Below are positions 1 through 8,463 of a stretch of DNA of 64,000 nt, piece by piece. Where the stretch lies: NCBI GenBank assembly GCA_964598885.1, contig CAZRES010000005.1, forward strand, positions 1-64,000, in the 5' to 3' direction. Below the pieces are notes generated by a model. The model was not told the DNA's origin. It did no database searches and was given only the letters and a program-made list of their open reading frames with translations. The position numbers and the translations under genes are program-made. Numbering within the stretch: the first letter of the stretch is position 1; each line of letters starts with the position of its first letter. This DNA is from SURF-33 sp964598885. Lineage in GTDB: Bacteria > Desulfobacterota > Desulfobacteria > Desulfobacterales > Desulfosalsimonadaceae.

Positions 1-368
1 AACTCGCCGTAAAAGATCTGCTCCCAGGTGCCGAAATCGAGATTGCCGTCGGTGATGGCCACCACTACTTCGCGGCCCATGATCTGGCGTTTCATATGAG
101 CATCGGCGTTGTCCTCTCCCACGTTATGCCGGTATTGGGAAACCGGCTCATGGGGCGCCAGCTTTTCCAGCCAGACCTCATAATCGTGGTGCAGTCCGGA
201 TTCGTCGTCATTGATGAACACGGCCGCGGTGATGTGCATGGCATTTACCAGAACCAACCCTTCCCGGATGCCGCTTTCCCGGATGCAGTCGGTCACCTGG
301 GGAGTGATGTTGACAAATCCCCGCCGGGTCGGGATCTGAAAAAAGAGTTCCTTGCGAAATGATTTCAT
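1..368 (-). CDS. YjbQ/UPF0047 family protein, partial (C-terminus beyond window)
   Basis: The reverse strand reads from an ATG at 368 to the window edge and gives about 122 residues with no stop. The translation starts MKSFRKELFFQIPTRRG and contains the family signatures VNAMHITAAVFIND, LHHDYEVWLEKLAP, YRHN and AHMKRQIMGR, with GTWEQIFYGEF near the cut end. UPF0047 (YjbQ) proteins are about 135 residues, so only the last dozen or so are missing. The family has been linked to a minor thiamine-phosphate synthase activity, but its physiological role is unsettled. The gene is divergent from the TetR regulator downstream of 726. The family call is firm; the function is not. Confidence 0.85.
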   Translation of the reverse strand, partial: MKSFRKELFFQIPTRRGFVNITPQVTDCIRESGIREGLVLVNAMHITAAVFINDDESGLHHDYEVWLEKLAPHEPVSQYRHNVGEDNADAHMKRQIMGREVVVAITDGNLDFGTWEQIFYGE

Positions 369-725
369 GGTTCCTCCCACTATTTTTTCTTATCGTCCGG
401 CTTTCTGCCCGGTTAATTCTGTAGACGGCCCGCTGAAAGCAGTTTTTCCGGTCCATCGCATCGGAGAAGGTTATGGATTGATTTTACATCTGACAATAAA
501 CTCTTTTGTGACAAATATCAACAAAGGACGATTTGCCGCTTTGTTCTTCCAGGCAGGCGGGCCACGGGCTGCGTTCGCCGGCGGTCCCATTTCTGTTGAC
601 AGTGACCTAAAAAAGTGAGTAGTCACTCATGACAGATTTCCGTTTTTCCCGAGTCATCATTTTTTGATGAACCTGTAAAACGTCGCATTTTTACATTTTC
701 ATCTTTTTTTATAGGATACAATAAT
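369..725. other. Divergent intergenic region between yjbQ-like gene and tetR
   Basis: No convincing coding frame lies here. The right half is AT-rich. It holds a TTGACA hexamer at 596-601 and, 18 bases later, a weak TAGTCA at 620-625. A palindrome (616-629) covers that possible -10. The start of the TetR gene is about 100 bases downstream, so a leader of roughly 90 nt is implied. The promoter assignment is tentative. Confidence 0.4.
616..629. promoter_or_regulatory. Candidate TetR-family operator palindrome
   Basis: TGAGT-AGTC-ACTCA is a perfect 5-base inverted repeat around a 4-base centre. It interlocks with a second inverted repeat, AGTGA-GTAG-TCACT at 614-627. It lies about 96 bases before the TetR gene and overlaps the possible -10 of a TTGACA promoter, as expected for autorepression. 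TetR regulators commonly bind such short dyads next to their own gene. No binding evidence is available from sequence. Confidence 0.45.
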
Positions 726-1418
726 ATGATGATGCCCAACAATATTGACGCGGGCGGCATGACGTTTTTTCTGGAAAAGCATTACAAGGACGCCTTTGAC
801 AAGATCTCCGAGGACAAACGGCGGCGGATCATCGAAACGGCCATTTCCGAGTTTTCGGAAAAAGGATTTGTGGTCGCCAATATCAATGTCATCGCCAAAA
901 ATGCCGGGATCAGCATCGGCTCCATGTACAATTACTTTGATTCCAAGGAGAGCCTGTTTCTAACCATCGTGGATTACGGATACGCGGTGCTGGAAAGCGT
1001 GATTGCAAGTATCGATCTTAAAAAAGGAAATATTTTCGATAAGTTTGAACTCCTGGTCCGGGCCGCTCAGCAGTTTTCCAAATCCCATCCCGACCTGATC
1101 CGGATTTATCTCGACAGCGCGTCCTCGGGTCTGGGGCATTTGTCGGAACGGCTGTCCCGTCAGGTGGAGAGCATCACCGCGGAGTTCTACCGGGCGCTTA
1201 TCGTCGAGGCCAAAGCCGACGGCCTGGTTGCCGGCGATATTGACGAACATGTGGCCGCTTTCTGCCTCGACAATTTGATTCTGCTGATGCAGTATTCCTA
1301 TACCTCCGGCTATTTCCGGGAGCGCATGAAGATTTTTGCCGGCGACGACGCCCTTGAAAACGACGAGAAAATCGTGGCGGGCATCATGCGCTTCATCCGT
1401 AGCGGGCTTGGGACCTGA
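726..1418 (+). CDS. TetR/AcrR family transcriptional regulator
   Basis: A 230-residue protein. The N-terminal DNA-binding domain spans about residues 33-80 (RRIIETAISEFSEKGF, then a helix-turn-helix ending GISIGSMYNYFDSKESLF), the hallmark TetR pattern. The C-terminal two-thirds is a helical ligand-binding domain with no recognisable specificity. Several in-frame ATGs occur at the start; translation from the MTFF methionine at 759 is also possible, because the upstream Shine-Dalgarno is weak (AGGA about 11 bases before 726). A palindrome upstream at 616-629 suggests self-control. Effector and targets cannot be read from the sequence; the fatty-acid-type genes at 6-10 kb are possible targets but are not adjacent. 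Confidence 0.88.
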   Translation: MMMPNNIDAGGMTFFLEKHYKDAFDKISEDKRRRIIETAISEFSEKGFVVANINVIAKNAGISIGSMYNYFDSKESLFLTIVDYGYAVLESVIASIDLKKGNIFDKFELLVRAAQQFSKSHPDLIRIYLDSASSGLGHLSERLSRQVESITAEFYRALIVEAKADGLVAGDIDEHVAAFCLDNLILLMQYSYTSGYFRERMKIFAGDDALENDEKIVAGIMRFIRSGLGT

Positions 1419-1571
1419 AGAGAAACAACGCACAGAAGTCAGATTATCGTGCAGAGCGAGCATTCTGATGGAATTGACATTCAAAAGGTCTTATGCAATA
1501 GTTTGATTCGTTAAGAATGAATTTTTCCGTCGAATTTTTTCTCTCCCTTTGATGATTCGCGACGATTTCCG

Positions 1572-4500
1572 TTGAAAACAGATCAACTCCGAAAAATCGA
1601 ACGTCTGGTACAAAAGGCCAGAGGAGCGGACCGGCAGGCCCTGATCCGGGAGATCCGGCGATTCCGGCGTTTGGGGCCGGAAGACCTGACCCTTGAAAAA
1701 AACCTCCGGAAACTGTCGGCCCTGGAAACTCGCGTTCAGGCCTCGGTGCAGGCCCGGTCCTGGCGTGCCCAACAGCGGCCCGCCGCACCCTATGATCCGA
1801 ACCTGCCCATCGTGGCCCGCCGGGACGACATCATCGACGCCATCTCCCGGCACCCGGTAATCATCGTGTCCGGTGAAACCGGCTCCGGCAAGACCACCCA
1901 GCTTCCCCGGTTCTGCCTGGACGCGGGCCGGGGGATCGACGGGCTTATCGGATGTACCCAGCCCCGCCGCATCGCCGCCATTACCGTGGCCCACCGCATC
2001 GCCGAGGAACTCGGCGAGCCGCCGGGCAAATCCATTGGCTATAAAATTCGCTTCCAGGACCGGATCAATCCGGAGTCGGCCTACATCAAAATCATGACCG
2101 ACGGGATTCTGCTGGCCGAGGCCCAGCGGGACCGGTATCTGAACGCCTACGACACTCTGATTGTGGATGAGGCCCATGAGCGGAGCCTCAACATCGATTT
2201 TATCCTGGGACTTCTGCGCCGGATTCTGCAAAAACGCCAGGATCTGAAACTCATTATTACCTCGGCCACCATTGATACGGAAAAATTTTCTTCCGCTTTT
2301 GGAAACGCTCCGGTCATCGACGTATCCGGACGGATGTATCCCGTGGACGTCCGCTATGAGAGAGCCGCGGCCGATGATGATGCCGACGAACAGACCTATG
2401 TGGAAAAGACCGTGGATGCCGTGGGCTGCATCGCTCAGGAGAACCGGCCCGGAGATATCCTCGTGTTCATGCCCACGGAACAGGACATCCGGGAAACCTG
2501 CGAGGCCATCGAGAGCCGCCGGTTGAGAAACACGACCGTGTTTCCTCTGTTTGCCCGGCTGGCCGCCGCCGACCAGATGCGGGTGTTCGCTCCGCAGGCC
2601 GGTCGCAAAATCATCGTGGCCACCAACGTGGCCGAAACCTCCATCACGGTGCCGGGGATCCGCTACGTGGTGGATACGGGCCTGGCACGGATTTCGCGCT
2701 ATGACCCCAAATCCCGGACCACGGCCCTTCCGGTGACGCGGATATCGAAAAGCAGCGCGGATCAGCGCATGGGCCGCTGCGGCCGCCTGGAAAACGGGAT
2801 CTGCGTTCGGCTCTTTACCGAAGATGACTACAACGCCCGGCCCCTGTATACGCCGCCCGAGATCCTGCGGGCCAATCTCTCCGAGGTCATCCTGCGAATG
2901 ATCGCCCTGGATCTGGGCGATATCAAGGATTTTCCCTTTGTGGACCCGCCGCCGGCCAACCGGATCAAAGACGGGTTCGACATGCTCATGGAGCTCGGTG
3001 CCATTGCCCGGGAAGCGGCCGGGAAAAAGCGTGCCGGACGGATTATTCTCACGTCCCGGGGCCGGCTCATGGCCCGAATTCCTTTAGACCCCCGGCTGGC
3101 GCGCATGCTTATCGAAGCCCGGGAAAATGGATGCCTGGCCGAAGCCTCCGTGATTGTGGCGGCCTTAACGGTCAATGATCCCCGGGAACGGCCCGAGGAA
3201 AATCCCCAGGCCGCCGAAGCGGCTCAGGCCGGTTTCCGGGACCCGTCGTCGGATTTCATCACCCTTTATAATATATGGAAGGCCTGCTTCGGCCCGCCGG
3301 GTCCGGAAAAGCGGACGGTGCGGGCAAAAGCACTCAAAACCTTCTGCAAGACCCATTTCATGTCATTTAAGCGGATGCGGGAATGGCAGGATGTGCATGA
3401 GCAGATCGTCGATATTCTGGCCGAATCCGGATTTGACAGGGAACGGAAGGCCGCCGATGTCCCGGCCCGATCGGCGATCAAAACCGCCCAAAGCCGGTTT
3501 TCGGACGGCTACGCGGCCCTCCACCGGTCGATTTTGAGCGGCCTGCTGAGCAATATTGCCGTTAAAAAGGAAAAAAACTTTTATCAGGCGGCCCGGCAGC
3601 GAAACGTCATGATTTTTCCGGGATCAGGCCTGTTCAACCGGGCCGGGGAATGGATCGCAGCCGCCGAGATGGTGGAAACCTCCCGGCTGTTCGCCCGCAC
3701 CGTGGCGGAAATCGACAGCCGGTGGATCGAGCCGCTGGGGGGCGATTTGTGCCGCTATTCCTGGCATAATCCCCGCTGGGAGCGCAAGCGGGAAGCCGTG
3801 GTGGCCGATGAGCGGGTCACCCTTTACGGGCTGGTGATCGTGCCGGCCAGGACCGTGCTGTTGGGCCCCATTGACCCGGCAACCGCCTCGGAAATTTTCA
3901 TCGAAAAGGCCCTGCTGGACGGCGATGTTCGCACCGAACTGCCGTTTATGGCCCATAACCGGGAGCTGATGGCGCGGATCGCGGATATGGAAAACCGGAT
4001 GCGGCGGCGAAACCTGCTGGCCGGCCCGGACGCGGTGGCTGATTTTTACCGTCAGCGCCTGGCCGGTATTTACGACATGACCGGTTTGCGAAAAAAAATC
4101 AAAGCCAGGGGATCTGACGCGTTTTTGCGCATGACGGAAGCCGATCTTCTCGTGGCATCCCCGGATGCATCCCGGCTTTCCGCGTTTCCGGACACGATCA
4201 CCCTGGGCAACAGGTCCTATTCGTGCGCCTACCGGTTTGAGCCCGGCGGTGATGTCGACGGCGTCACGGTCCGGGTGCCGGCGGCCGAAGCCGGCGTGGT
4301 ATCGGCCGAGACCACGGATTGGATCGTTCCGGGACTTCTGGAGGAAAAAATCACCCTGCTCATCAAGGGACTGCCCAAATCCCTGCGCAAGCAGCTCGTG
4401 CCCGTGGCCGACACCGTAGCGGTCATTTTAAAGGAAATGCCCCTGTATCGGGGATCGCTCAAATCGAGCCTGAGCCGTTTCCTGTTTGATCGGTTTTCGG

Positions 4501-5579
4501 TGGATATTCCGGCGGCGGCGTTCAGCGAAGCGGATCTTCCTGATTATCTGCAATTGCGTCTTGCCGTCACGGACCCGTCCGGAAAGGAAATCACGGCCGG
4601 CCGGGATGCCGGGGTCCTGCGCCGCCGGGTTCCGACCCTTCGCGGGGATGTCGGAGTTGAGGCCGCGCTGAAAAAAACGCGAAAACAATGGGAGCGGTTC
4701 GGGCTGACCCAATGGGAGTTTGGCGATCTTCCGGAAACCGTGATCGTCCCCGGTCCCGGCGGGGCCGAGATCCCCCTTTATCCGGGACTGGAGCCCGACG
4801 CCGACGGCGTAAACCTCCGCCTGTTCCGCGATGCAGCATCTGTTGAAACCTCTCATCCGATGGGAGTGGCCCGGTTTTGCGCGCTCTATTTTGCCAAAGA
4901 CATCCAGCATTTAAAAAAAAGTCTTGCCATCCCGGACCGCCTGGCGGCCGCGGCCCGGCATGCGGGCGGCTCCCGGCAGGCGGCCGAGGCCCTGACCGAC
5001 CGGGTCCTGGCCGATCTTTTCGCACGGCCCGTCCGCACCCGACAGGAATTCGACGATCTGATCCAGACGTCGGTCAACCAGATCCTTCCCACCGGCCAGG
5101 CCCTCAAAACCGCCGTGATCCCGGTTATCCAGGCCTGCGGAGAGGTTCGATCCGCCCTGTCGGCCCTGGCTGCGGTCCATAAGGGCAATGCGGTGATCAC
5201 CGATTTTATCAATATGCTGGAAGATGACCTGGCCCGACTGGTCCCGCCGGATTTTATCGCTCACATGCCGGTTTCCCGCATGGCCCATCTCCCGCGCTAT
5301 ATCCGGGCCATCCATTTGCGCGCTGAGCGGGGGATCATCGACCTGGAACGGGACCGGAAAAAAGCGGACCGGGTCCGGCCCTATATCGCCGCTCTGGCCG
5401 ATATCGCCGTCGGTCTCAGCCCGGAAACCTCCCGGGAAAAGCGGAAAGCCGCGGACGCGCTCTTCTGGATGATCGAGGAATTCAAGGTCTCGCTGTTCGC
5501 CCAGGAACTCAAAACCGCCTATCCGGTTTCTCCCAAAAAAATCGACGCTCTCATCAACGACATTCGACGGATGATCTGA
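1572..5579 (+). CDS. hrpA: ATP-dependent RNA helicase HrpA (DEAH box)
   Basis: A 1335-residue DEAH-box helicase of full HrpA length. Walker A GETGSGKTT is at 101-109, DEAH at 199-202, SAT motif ITSATID near 231, and the QRMGRCGR arginine-finger motif near 397. The helicase core is followed by the HA2/OB-fold region and the long C-terminal domain (DUF3418) typical of bacterial HrpA. The protein unwinds RNA and in other bacteria helps rescue stalled ribosomes. The first usable codon is a TTG at 1572 without a strong Shine-Dalgarno; the sequence directly after it (KTDQLRKIERLVQKA) fits the family N-terminus, so the TTG start is probable but not proven. The 3' end overlaps the convergent glycosyltransferase by 26 bases. 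Confidence 0.95.
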   Translation: MKTDQLRKIERLVQKARGADRQALIREIRRFRRLGPEDLTLEKNLRKLSALETRVQASVQARSWRAQQRPAAPYDPNLPIVARRDDIIDAISRHPVIIVSGETGSGKTTQLPRFCLDAGRGIDGLIGCTQPRRIAAITVAHRIAEELGEPPGKSIGYKIRFQDRINPESAYIKIMTDGILLAEAQRDRYLNAYDTLIVDEAHERSLNIDFILGLLRRILQKRQDLKLIITSATIDTEKFSSAFGNAPVIDVSGRMYPVDVRYERAAADDDADEQTYVEKTVDAVGCIAQENRPGDILVFMPTEQDIRETCEAIESRRLRNTTVFPLFARLAAADQMRVFAPQAGRKIIVATNVAETSITVPGIRYVVDTGLARISRYDPKSRTTALPVTRISKSSADQRMGRCGRLENGICVRLFTEDDYNARPLYTPPEILRANLSEVILRMIALDLGDIKDFPFVDPPPANRIKDGFDMLMELGAIAREAAGKKRAGRIILTSRGRLMARIPLDPRLARMLIEARENGCLAEASVIVAALTVNDPRERPEENPQAAEAAQAGFRDPSSDFITLYNIWKACFGPPGPEKRTVRAKALKTFCKTHFMSFKRMREWQDVHEQIVDILAESGFDRERKAADVPARSAIKTAQSRFSDGYAALHRSILSGLLSNIAVKKEKNFYQAARQRNVMIFPGSGLFNRAGEWIAAAEMVETSRLFARTVAEIDSRWIEPLGGDLCRYSWHNPRWERKREAVVADERVTLYGLVIVPARTVLLGPIDPATASEIFIEKALLDGDVRTELPFMAHNRELMARIADMENRMRRRNLLAGPDAVADFYRQRLAGIYDMTGLRKKIKARGSDAFLRMTEADLLVASPDASRLSAFPDTITLGNRSYSCAYRFEPGGDVDGVTVRVPAAEAGVVSAETTDWIVPGLLEEKITLLIKGLPKSLRKQLVPVADTVAVILKEMPLYRGSLKSSLSRFLFDRFSVDIPAAAFSEADLPDYLQLRLAVTDPSGKEITAGRDAGVLRRRVPTLRGDVGVEAALKKTRKQWERFGLTQWEFGDLPETVIVPGPGGAEIPLYPGLEPDADGVNLRLFRDAASVETSHPMGVARFCALYFAKDIQHLKKSLAIPDRLAAAARHAGGSRQAAEALTDRVLADLFARPVRTRQEFDDLIQTSVNQILPTGQALKTAVIPVIQACGEVRSALSALAAVHKGNAVITDFINMLEDDLARLVPPDFIAHMPVSRMAHLPRYIRAIHLRAERGIIDLERDRKKADRVRPYIAALADIAVGLSPETSREKRKAADALFWMIEEFKVSLFAQELKTAYPVSPKKIDALINDIRRMI

Positions 5580-6471
5580 TCGCCTCGTAATGGCAGGCTT
5601 CCTCGATCCGGTCCCGTTTCCGGCAGCCCTGTGCATAGATCCGGCATTTGCATGAAAGGACTTTCGCGGCGGCCTGCTGCTGGTCATGGGTAAGATCGCC
5701 GCTTTTCAGCAGGTGTAAAATGGAGCGGATTCGGTATTGATCCAGGCCGGGGGCCGCGGAAAGCTGGTCCGGATGCCCGCCGGTTTTGACCACCAGGGGC
5801 GCGTCAATCAGGTAAACCGGATGGCGCATGCTTATCCGGAGCCAGAGATCGTAATCCTCGCAGGCGGGCAGGGTCTCGTCAAATCCGCCCGTCATTTCAA
5901 AAAAGGTTTTGCGCATCATCACGGCAGACGGGCTGACCAGGCAAAGTTCCAGCGACGGTTCAAAGATCATTCCGGATAATTTCTTATGGCGTCGGCCGGA
6001 GTTGACCCGTCGGCCGTTTCGGATCCAGATTTCGCCGGTTTGACAGATCAAAGCTTCGGGACGCGATAAGAAAAAATCCACCTGAACGGAGAGTTTTTGC
6101 GGCTTCCAGTAATCATCGGAATCCAGAAAGGCGATCAGATCGCCTTGGGCCCGGGCCGCGCCGACGTTTCGGGCCGCGCTCACGCCACGGTTTTCCTGGC
6201 GGACAACCGTGAGGCGGTCTTTGTAGGATGTAAGGATGGCGGGTGTCTGATCATACGAGCCGTCATCCACCACAATCAGCTCAAACAACCGGTAATCCTG
6301 GGCCAGAACTGAATCAACGGCCCGGCCCACGGCCCAGTCCCGGTTAAAGGTCGGAATGATGACGCTGACCAGGGGGGGGGCTTCGGTCTTCATGGGCGAG
6401 AAATCTCGGGAACTGTTTTTGTTATCATTTTCAGACTTGATGCCCTGATAACCATCCGACTTTTTAGCCAA
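5554..6471 (-). CDS. Family 2 glycosyltransferase (GT-A fold)
   Basis: A 305-residue protein with the GT2 opening VSVIIPTFNRDWAVGRAVDSVLAQ, the ELIVVDDGS nucleotide-sugar site, GVSAARNVGAARA, and the DxD-type FLDSDDYW that binds the metal and UDP-sugar. The family transfers single sugars to lipid carriers, O-antigen or proteins. A later methionine (MKTEAPP, about 27 residues in) could be the real start, since the first 26 residues are polar and outside the domain. A run of eight to nine G bases near 6370 lies in the APPLVSV region and is a possible slippage or sequencing weak point. The gene starts 14 bases after the stop of the CoA-transferase/GNAT gene on the same strand, so it is probably cotranscribed, although the pairing makes no obvious metabolic sense. 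Confidence 0.88.
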   Translation of the reverse strand: MAKKSDGYQGIKSENDNKNSSRDFSPMKTEAPPLVSVIIPTFNRDWAVGRAVDSVLAQDYRLFELIVVDDGSYDQTPAILTSYKDRLTVVRQENRGVSAARNVGAARAQGDLIAFLDSDDYWKPQKLSVQVDFFLSRPEALICQTGEIWIRNGRRVNSGRRHKKLSGMIFEPSLELCLVSPSAVMMRKTFFEMTGGFDETLPACEDYDLWLRISMRHPVYLIDAPLVVKTGGHPDQLSAAPGLDQYRIRSILHLLKSGDLTHDQQQAAAKVLSCKCRIYAQGCRKRDRIEEACHYEAIRSSVECR

Positions 6472-6485
6472 ACATCAAAAATCCG

Positions 6486-8369
6486 CTAGGCCGCTTCCAG
6501 TCCCGAACTGGTTTTAAAGGGCATGGTGAGATGATAAACGCCGTATTCCAGGGTCGTTTTGACTTCCACCTCGCCTTTTTGAAATACCCGCATCATTTCC
6601 TTGTTGGCCGGCAGCACGTCGGCGGTGAATCCCTGGAGACCGCGCTCCTTGGCCAGGCGGACCAGAAGGCGGAACATGTAGGTGGCGATGCCCAGCCCCT
6701 GACAGTTTTCATCCACGACAAAGGCCACGTCGGCGTATGGCCGATTGGGATCTTTGACATACCGGGCTTCGGCGATGATCTGTCCCCGGCCCACCTCCCC
6801 TGTCAGGCCCACGATGGACATGATCTTGCCGTAATCGATATTGACATATTCCTGCATTTTGGAGTGGGGCATGGTCTTGAGGGGCGTGAAATAACGGTAA
6901 TAAACCGATTCATCGGAGAACCGGTAGAACAGGCGGCGCATTTCATCCTCGTCGGACGGCCGGATGGCACGGAAGCGTACCGTAACATTGTTTTTAAAGG
7001 TCTGTTTGAAATTGATGTCTCCGGGATAAAGATGAGCGCTTTCCGCCATGTAGATCTGATCGGCATACAGAATTTTATGGGCCTTGGCTTCTTCCACGAG
7101 ACGGGCCCGGTCGTCCGGATGGGCGACTTCGATGAGTTCCAGGGCGCGTTCGCGGATGGTGCGGCCGTTTAAGTTGGCCACGCCGCATTCGGTCACGACA
7201 AAATCGATTGATTCCCGGATATTGAGCTGGTTCGGGATATCCTCAATGGAAATCAGGATATTGGATTCGCCTTTGAGATTACGGCTGGGCAGGGCGAAAA
7301 CCGAATATCCGCCCAGGGAGATTTCCGCACCGTTAACAAAATCGATAATTTCCGCCGGGTCCGTGGTCACGTTTGTTTTTCCCACATGAAGAGCGATTCT
7401 GCCGGTTAAATCCACTTTCCGGGCGTTCGCCACCGCCACGAAGCGCGGGTTTTTACCGATGCGCAAGGGGTTAAACACTTTGTCTAACGTCTGAAATTCC
7501 ACTAAAGGATTCATGTTCAGCCAACCCATGAGTTCCGGCGTTCCGATGGCATAGGCGGCCAGCGATTTCCCCGGAAAATTTTCCTTGTAGCGGTTGGTCA
7601 CGGCCCCACTGTTGACCAGATCCATGACGGCGTCGCTGAACACCGGCGTATGTACGCCGAGATCCTTTTTGTTTTGCAGATGGCGGCTCAGGGCCTCGTA
7701 AAGGGGTCCGATAGTAAAGGCAATGCAGCTTCCGTCTTCGATGATCGAGGCCACGTTGGCCGCCACTTTATCGTAGATATCGGTGACGGGCCATCGCTGG
7801 AAATAAAGCGGCTTTTCCTCGCTTCGCACCAGCATATCGAATTTATCGATGGAGACAAAGGTATTGCCGCAAGTGCTGGGCATGTCCGGATTAATCTCGC
7901 CGATTACCAGAGTGGCCTGACTCATAGCCAGGTGAGCCACGTCCACGGCTACCCCGAGACTGCAATACCCATGTCGATTAGGAGGGGTGATCTGCACGAA
8001 GGCGACATCAAACGGGATGCGCTGGGCCGCGACAAGCTGCGTCAGCCGGGAAAAGCGGCTGGGGATCAGGTCCACGTGGCCCGCAGTGATGGCATCCTTG
8101 GCAACCCATCCGGAAAAAAACGTTTTGAGGCGGAATTTCTGGGTCTGGAGTTTTTCCAGGGAAATGGCCTCTCCGAAACTGAGCAGTTGAAAGAGTTCCA
8201 GGTCCTGGAGGTTGTCCGCGTTGGATTCCATCAGATGCTTGATCAGCGTCCGGGGTTCCGCGGAACCGGTTCCCAGAAAAATACACATGCCCGGCTCAAT
8301 TTTGGCGATTACCTTATCGGGCGCCACCACCCGGCTTTCCCAGTCCATGATATCAACGTCTTGTTTCAT
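6486..8369 (-). CDS. Acetyl-CoA hydrolase/transferase-like protein fused to a GNAT acetyltransferase domain
   Basis: A 627-residue fusion. Residues about 10-440 match the acetyl-CoA hydrolase/4-hydroxybutyrate CoA-transferase family (FVQITPPNRHGYCSLGVAVD, EINPDMPSTCGNTFV, FVVTECGVANLNGRTIRERALELIEVAHPD as separate blocks). Residues about 455-615 form a GNAT domain (RFRAIRPSDEDEM, acetyl-CoA loop QGLGIATYMF). The family's nucleophilic glutamate sits in an H(S/T)E(M/L) motif; here the motif reads HTPVFSD, with proline 242 in its place. The glycine-rich GIGAIP and GVGGQ loops are also altered (TIGPLYE, VNGAEISLGG). The N-terminal part may therefore bind an acyl-CoA without normal transfer chemistry. 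It lies downstream of the acyl-CoA synthetase, separated by a terminator. The family call is firm; activity is uncertain. Confidence 0.88.
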   Translation of the reverse strand: MKQDVDIMDWESRVVAPDKVIAKIEPGMCIFLGTGSAEPRTLIKHLMESNADNLQDLELFQLLSFGEAISLEKLQTQKFRLKTFFSGWVAKDAITAGHVDLIPSRFSRLTQLVAAQRIPFDVAFVQITPPNRHGYCSLGVAVDVAHLAMSQATLVIGEINPDMPSTCGNTFVSIDKFDMLVRSEEKPLYFQRWPVTDIYDKVAANVASIIEDGSCIAFTIGPLYEALSRHLQNKKDLGVHTPVFSDAVMDLVNSGAVTNRYKENFPGKSLAAYAIGTPELMGWLNMNPLVEFQTLDKVFNPLRIGKNPRFVAVANARKVDLTGRIALHVGKTNVTTDPAEIIDFVNGAEISLGGYSVFALPSRNLKGESNILISIEDIPNQLNIRESIDFVVTECGVANLNGRTIRERALELIEVAHPDDRARLVEEAKAHKILYADQIYMAESAHLYPGDINFKQTFKNNVTVRFRAIRPSDEDEMRRLFYRFSDESVYYRYFTPLKTMPHSKMQEYVNIDYGKIMSIVGLTGEVGRGQIIAEARYVKDPNRPYADVAFVVDENCQGLGIATYMFRLLVRLAKERGLQGFTADVLPANKEMMRVFQKGEVEVKTTLEYGVYHLTMPFKTSSGLEAA

Positions 8370-8395
8370 TATTGTAATCTTCCTGTTTTAATTAG

Positions 8396-8428
8396 AAATC
8401 CCCTTGTCCGGGCCAGACAAGGGGATTT
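8396..8428 (-). terminator. Strong hairpin between acyl-CoA synthetase and CoA-transferase/GNAT gene
   Basis: A perfect 13-base stem (AAATCCCCTTGTC with its complement) around a 7-base loop. On the reverse strand it follows the stop of the acyl-CoA synthetase by about 36 bases. The stem ends in A/T pairs, and the U tract after it is poor, so termination may be partial. The structure lies 27 bases upstream of the next gene. Confidence 0.7.
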
Positions 8429-8463
8429 GTTGTCGTCATGATTTTCTTGACCCAACCAAACGG

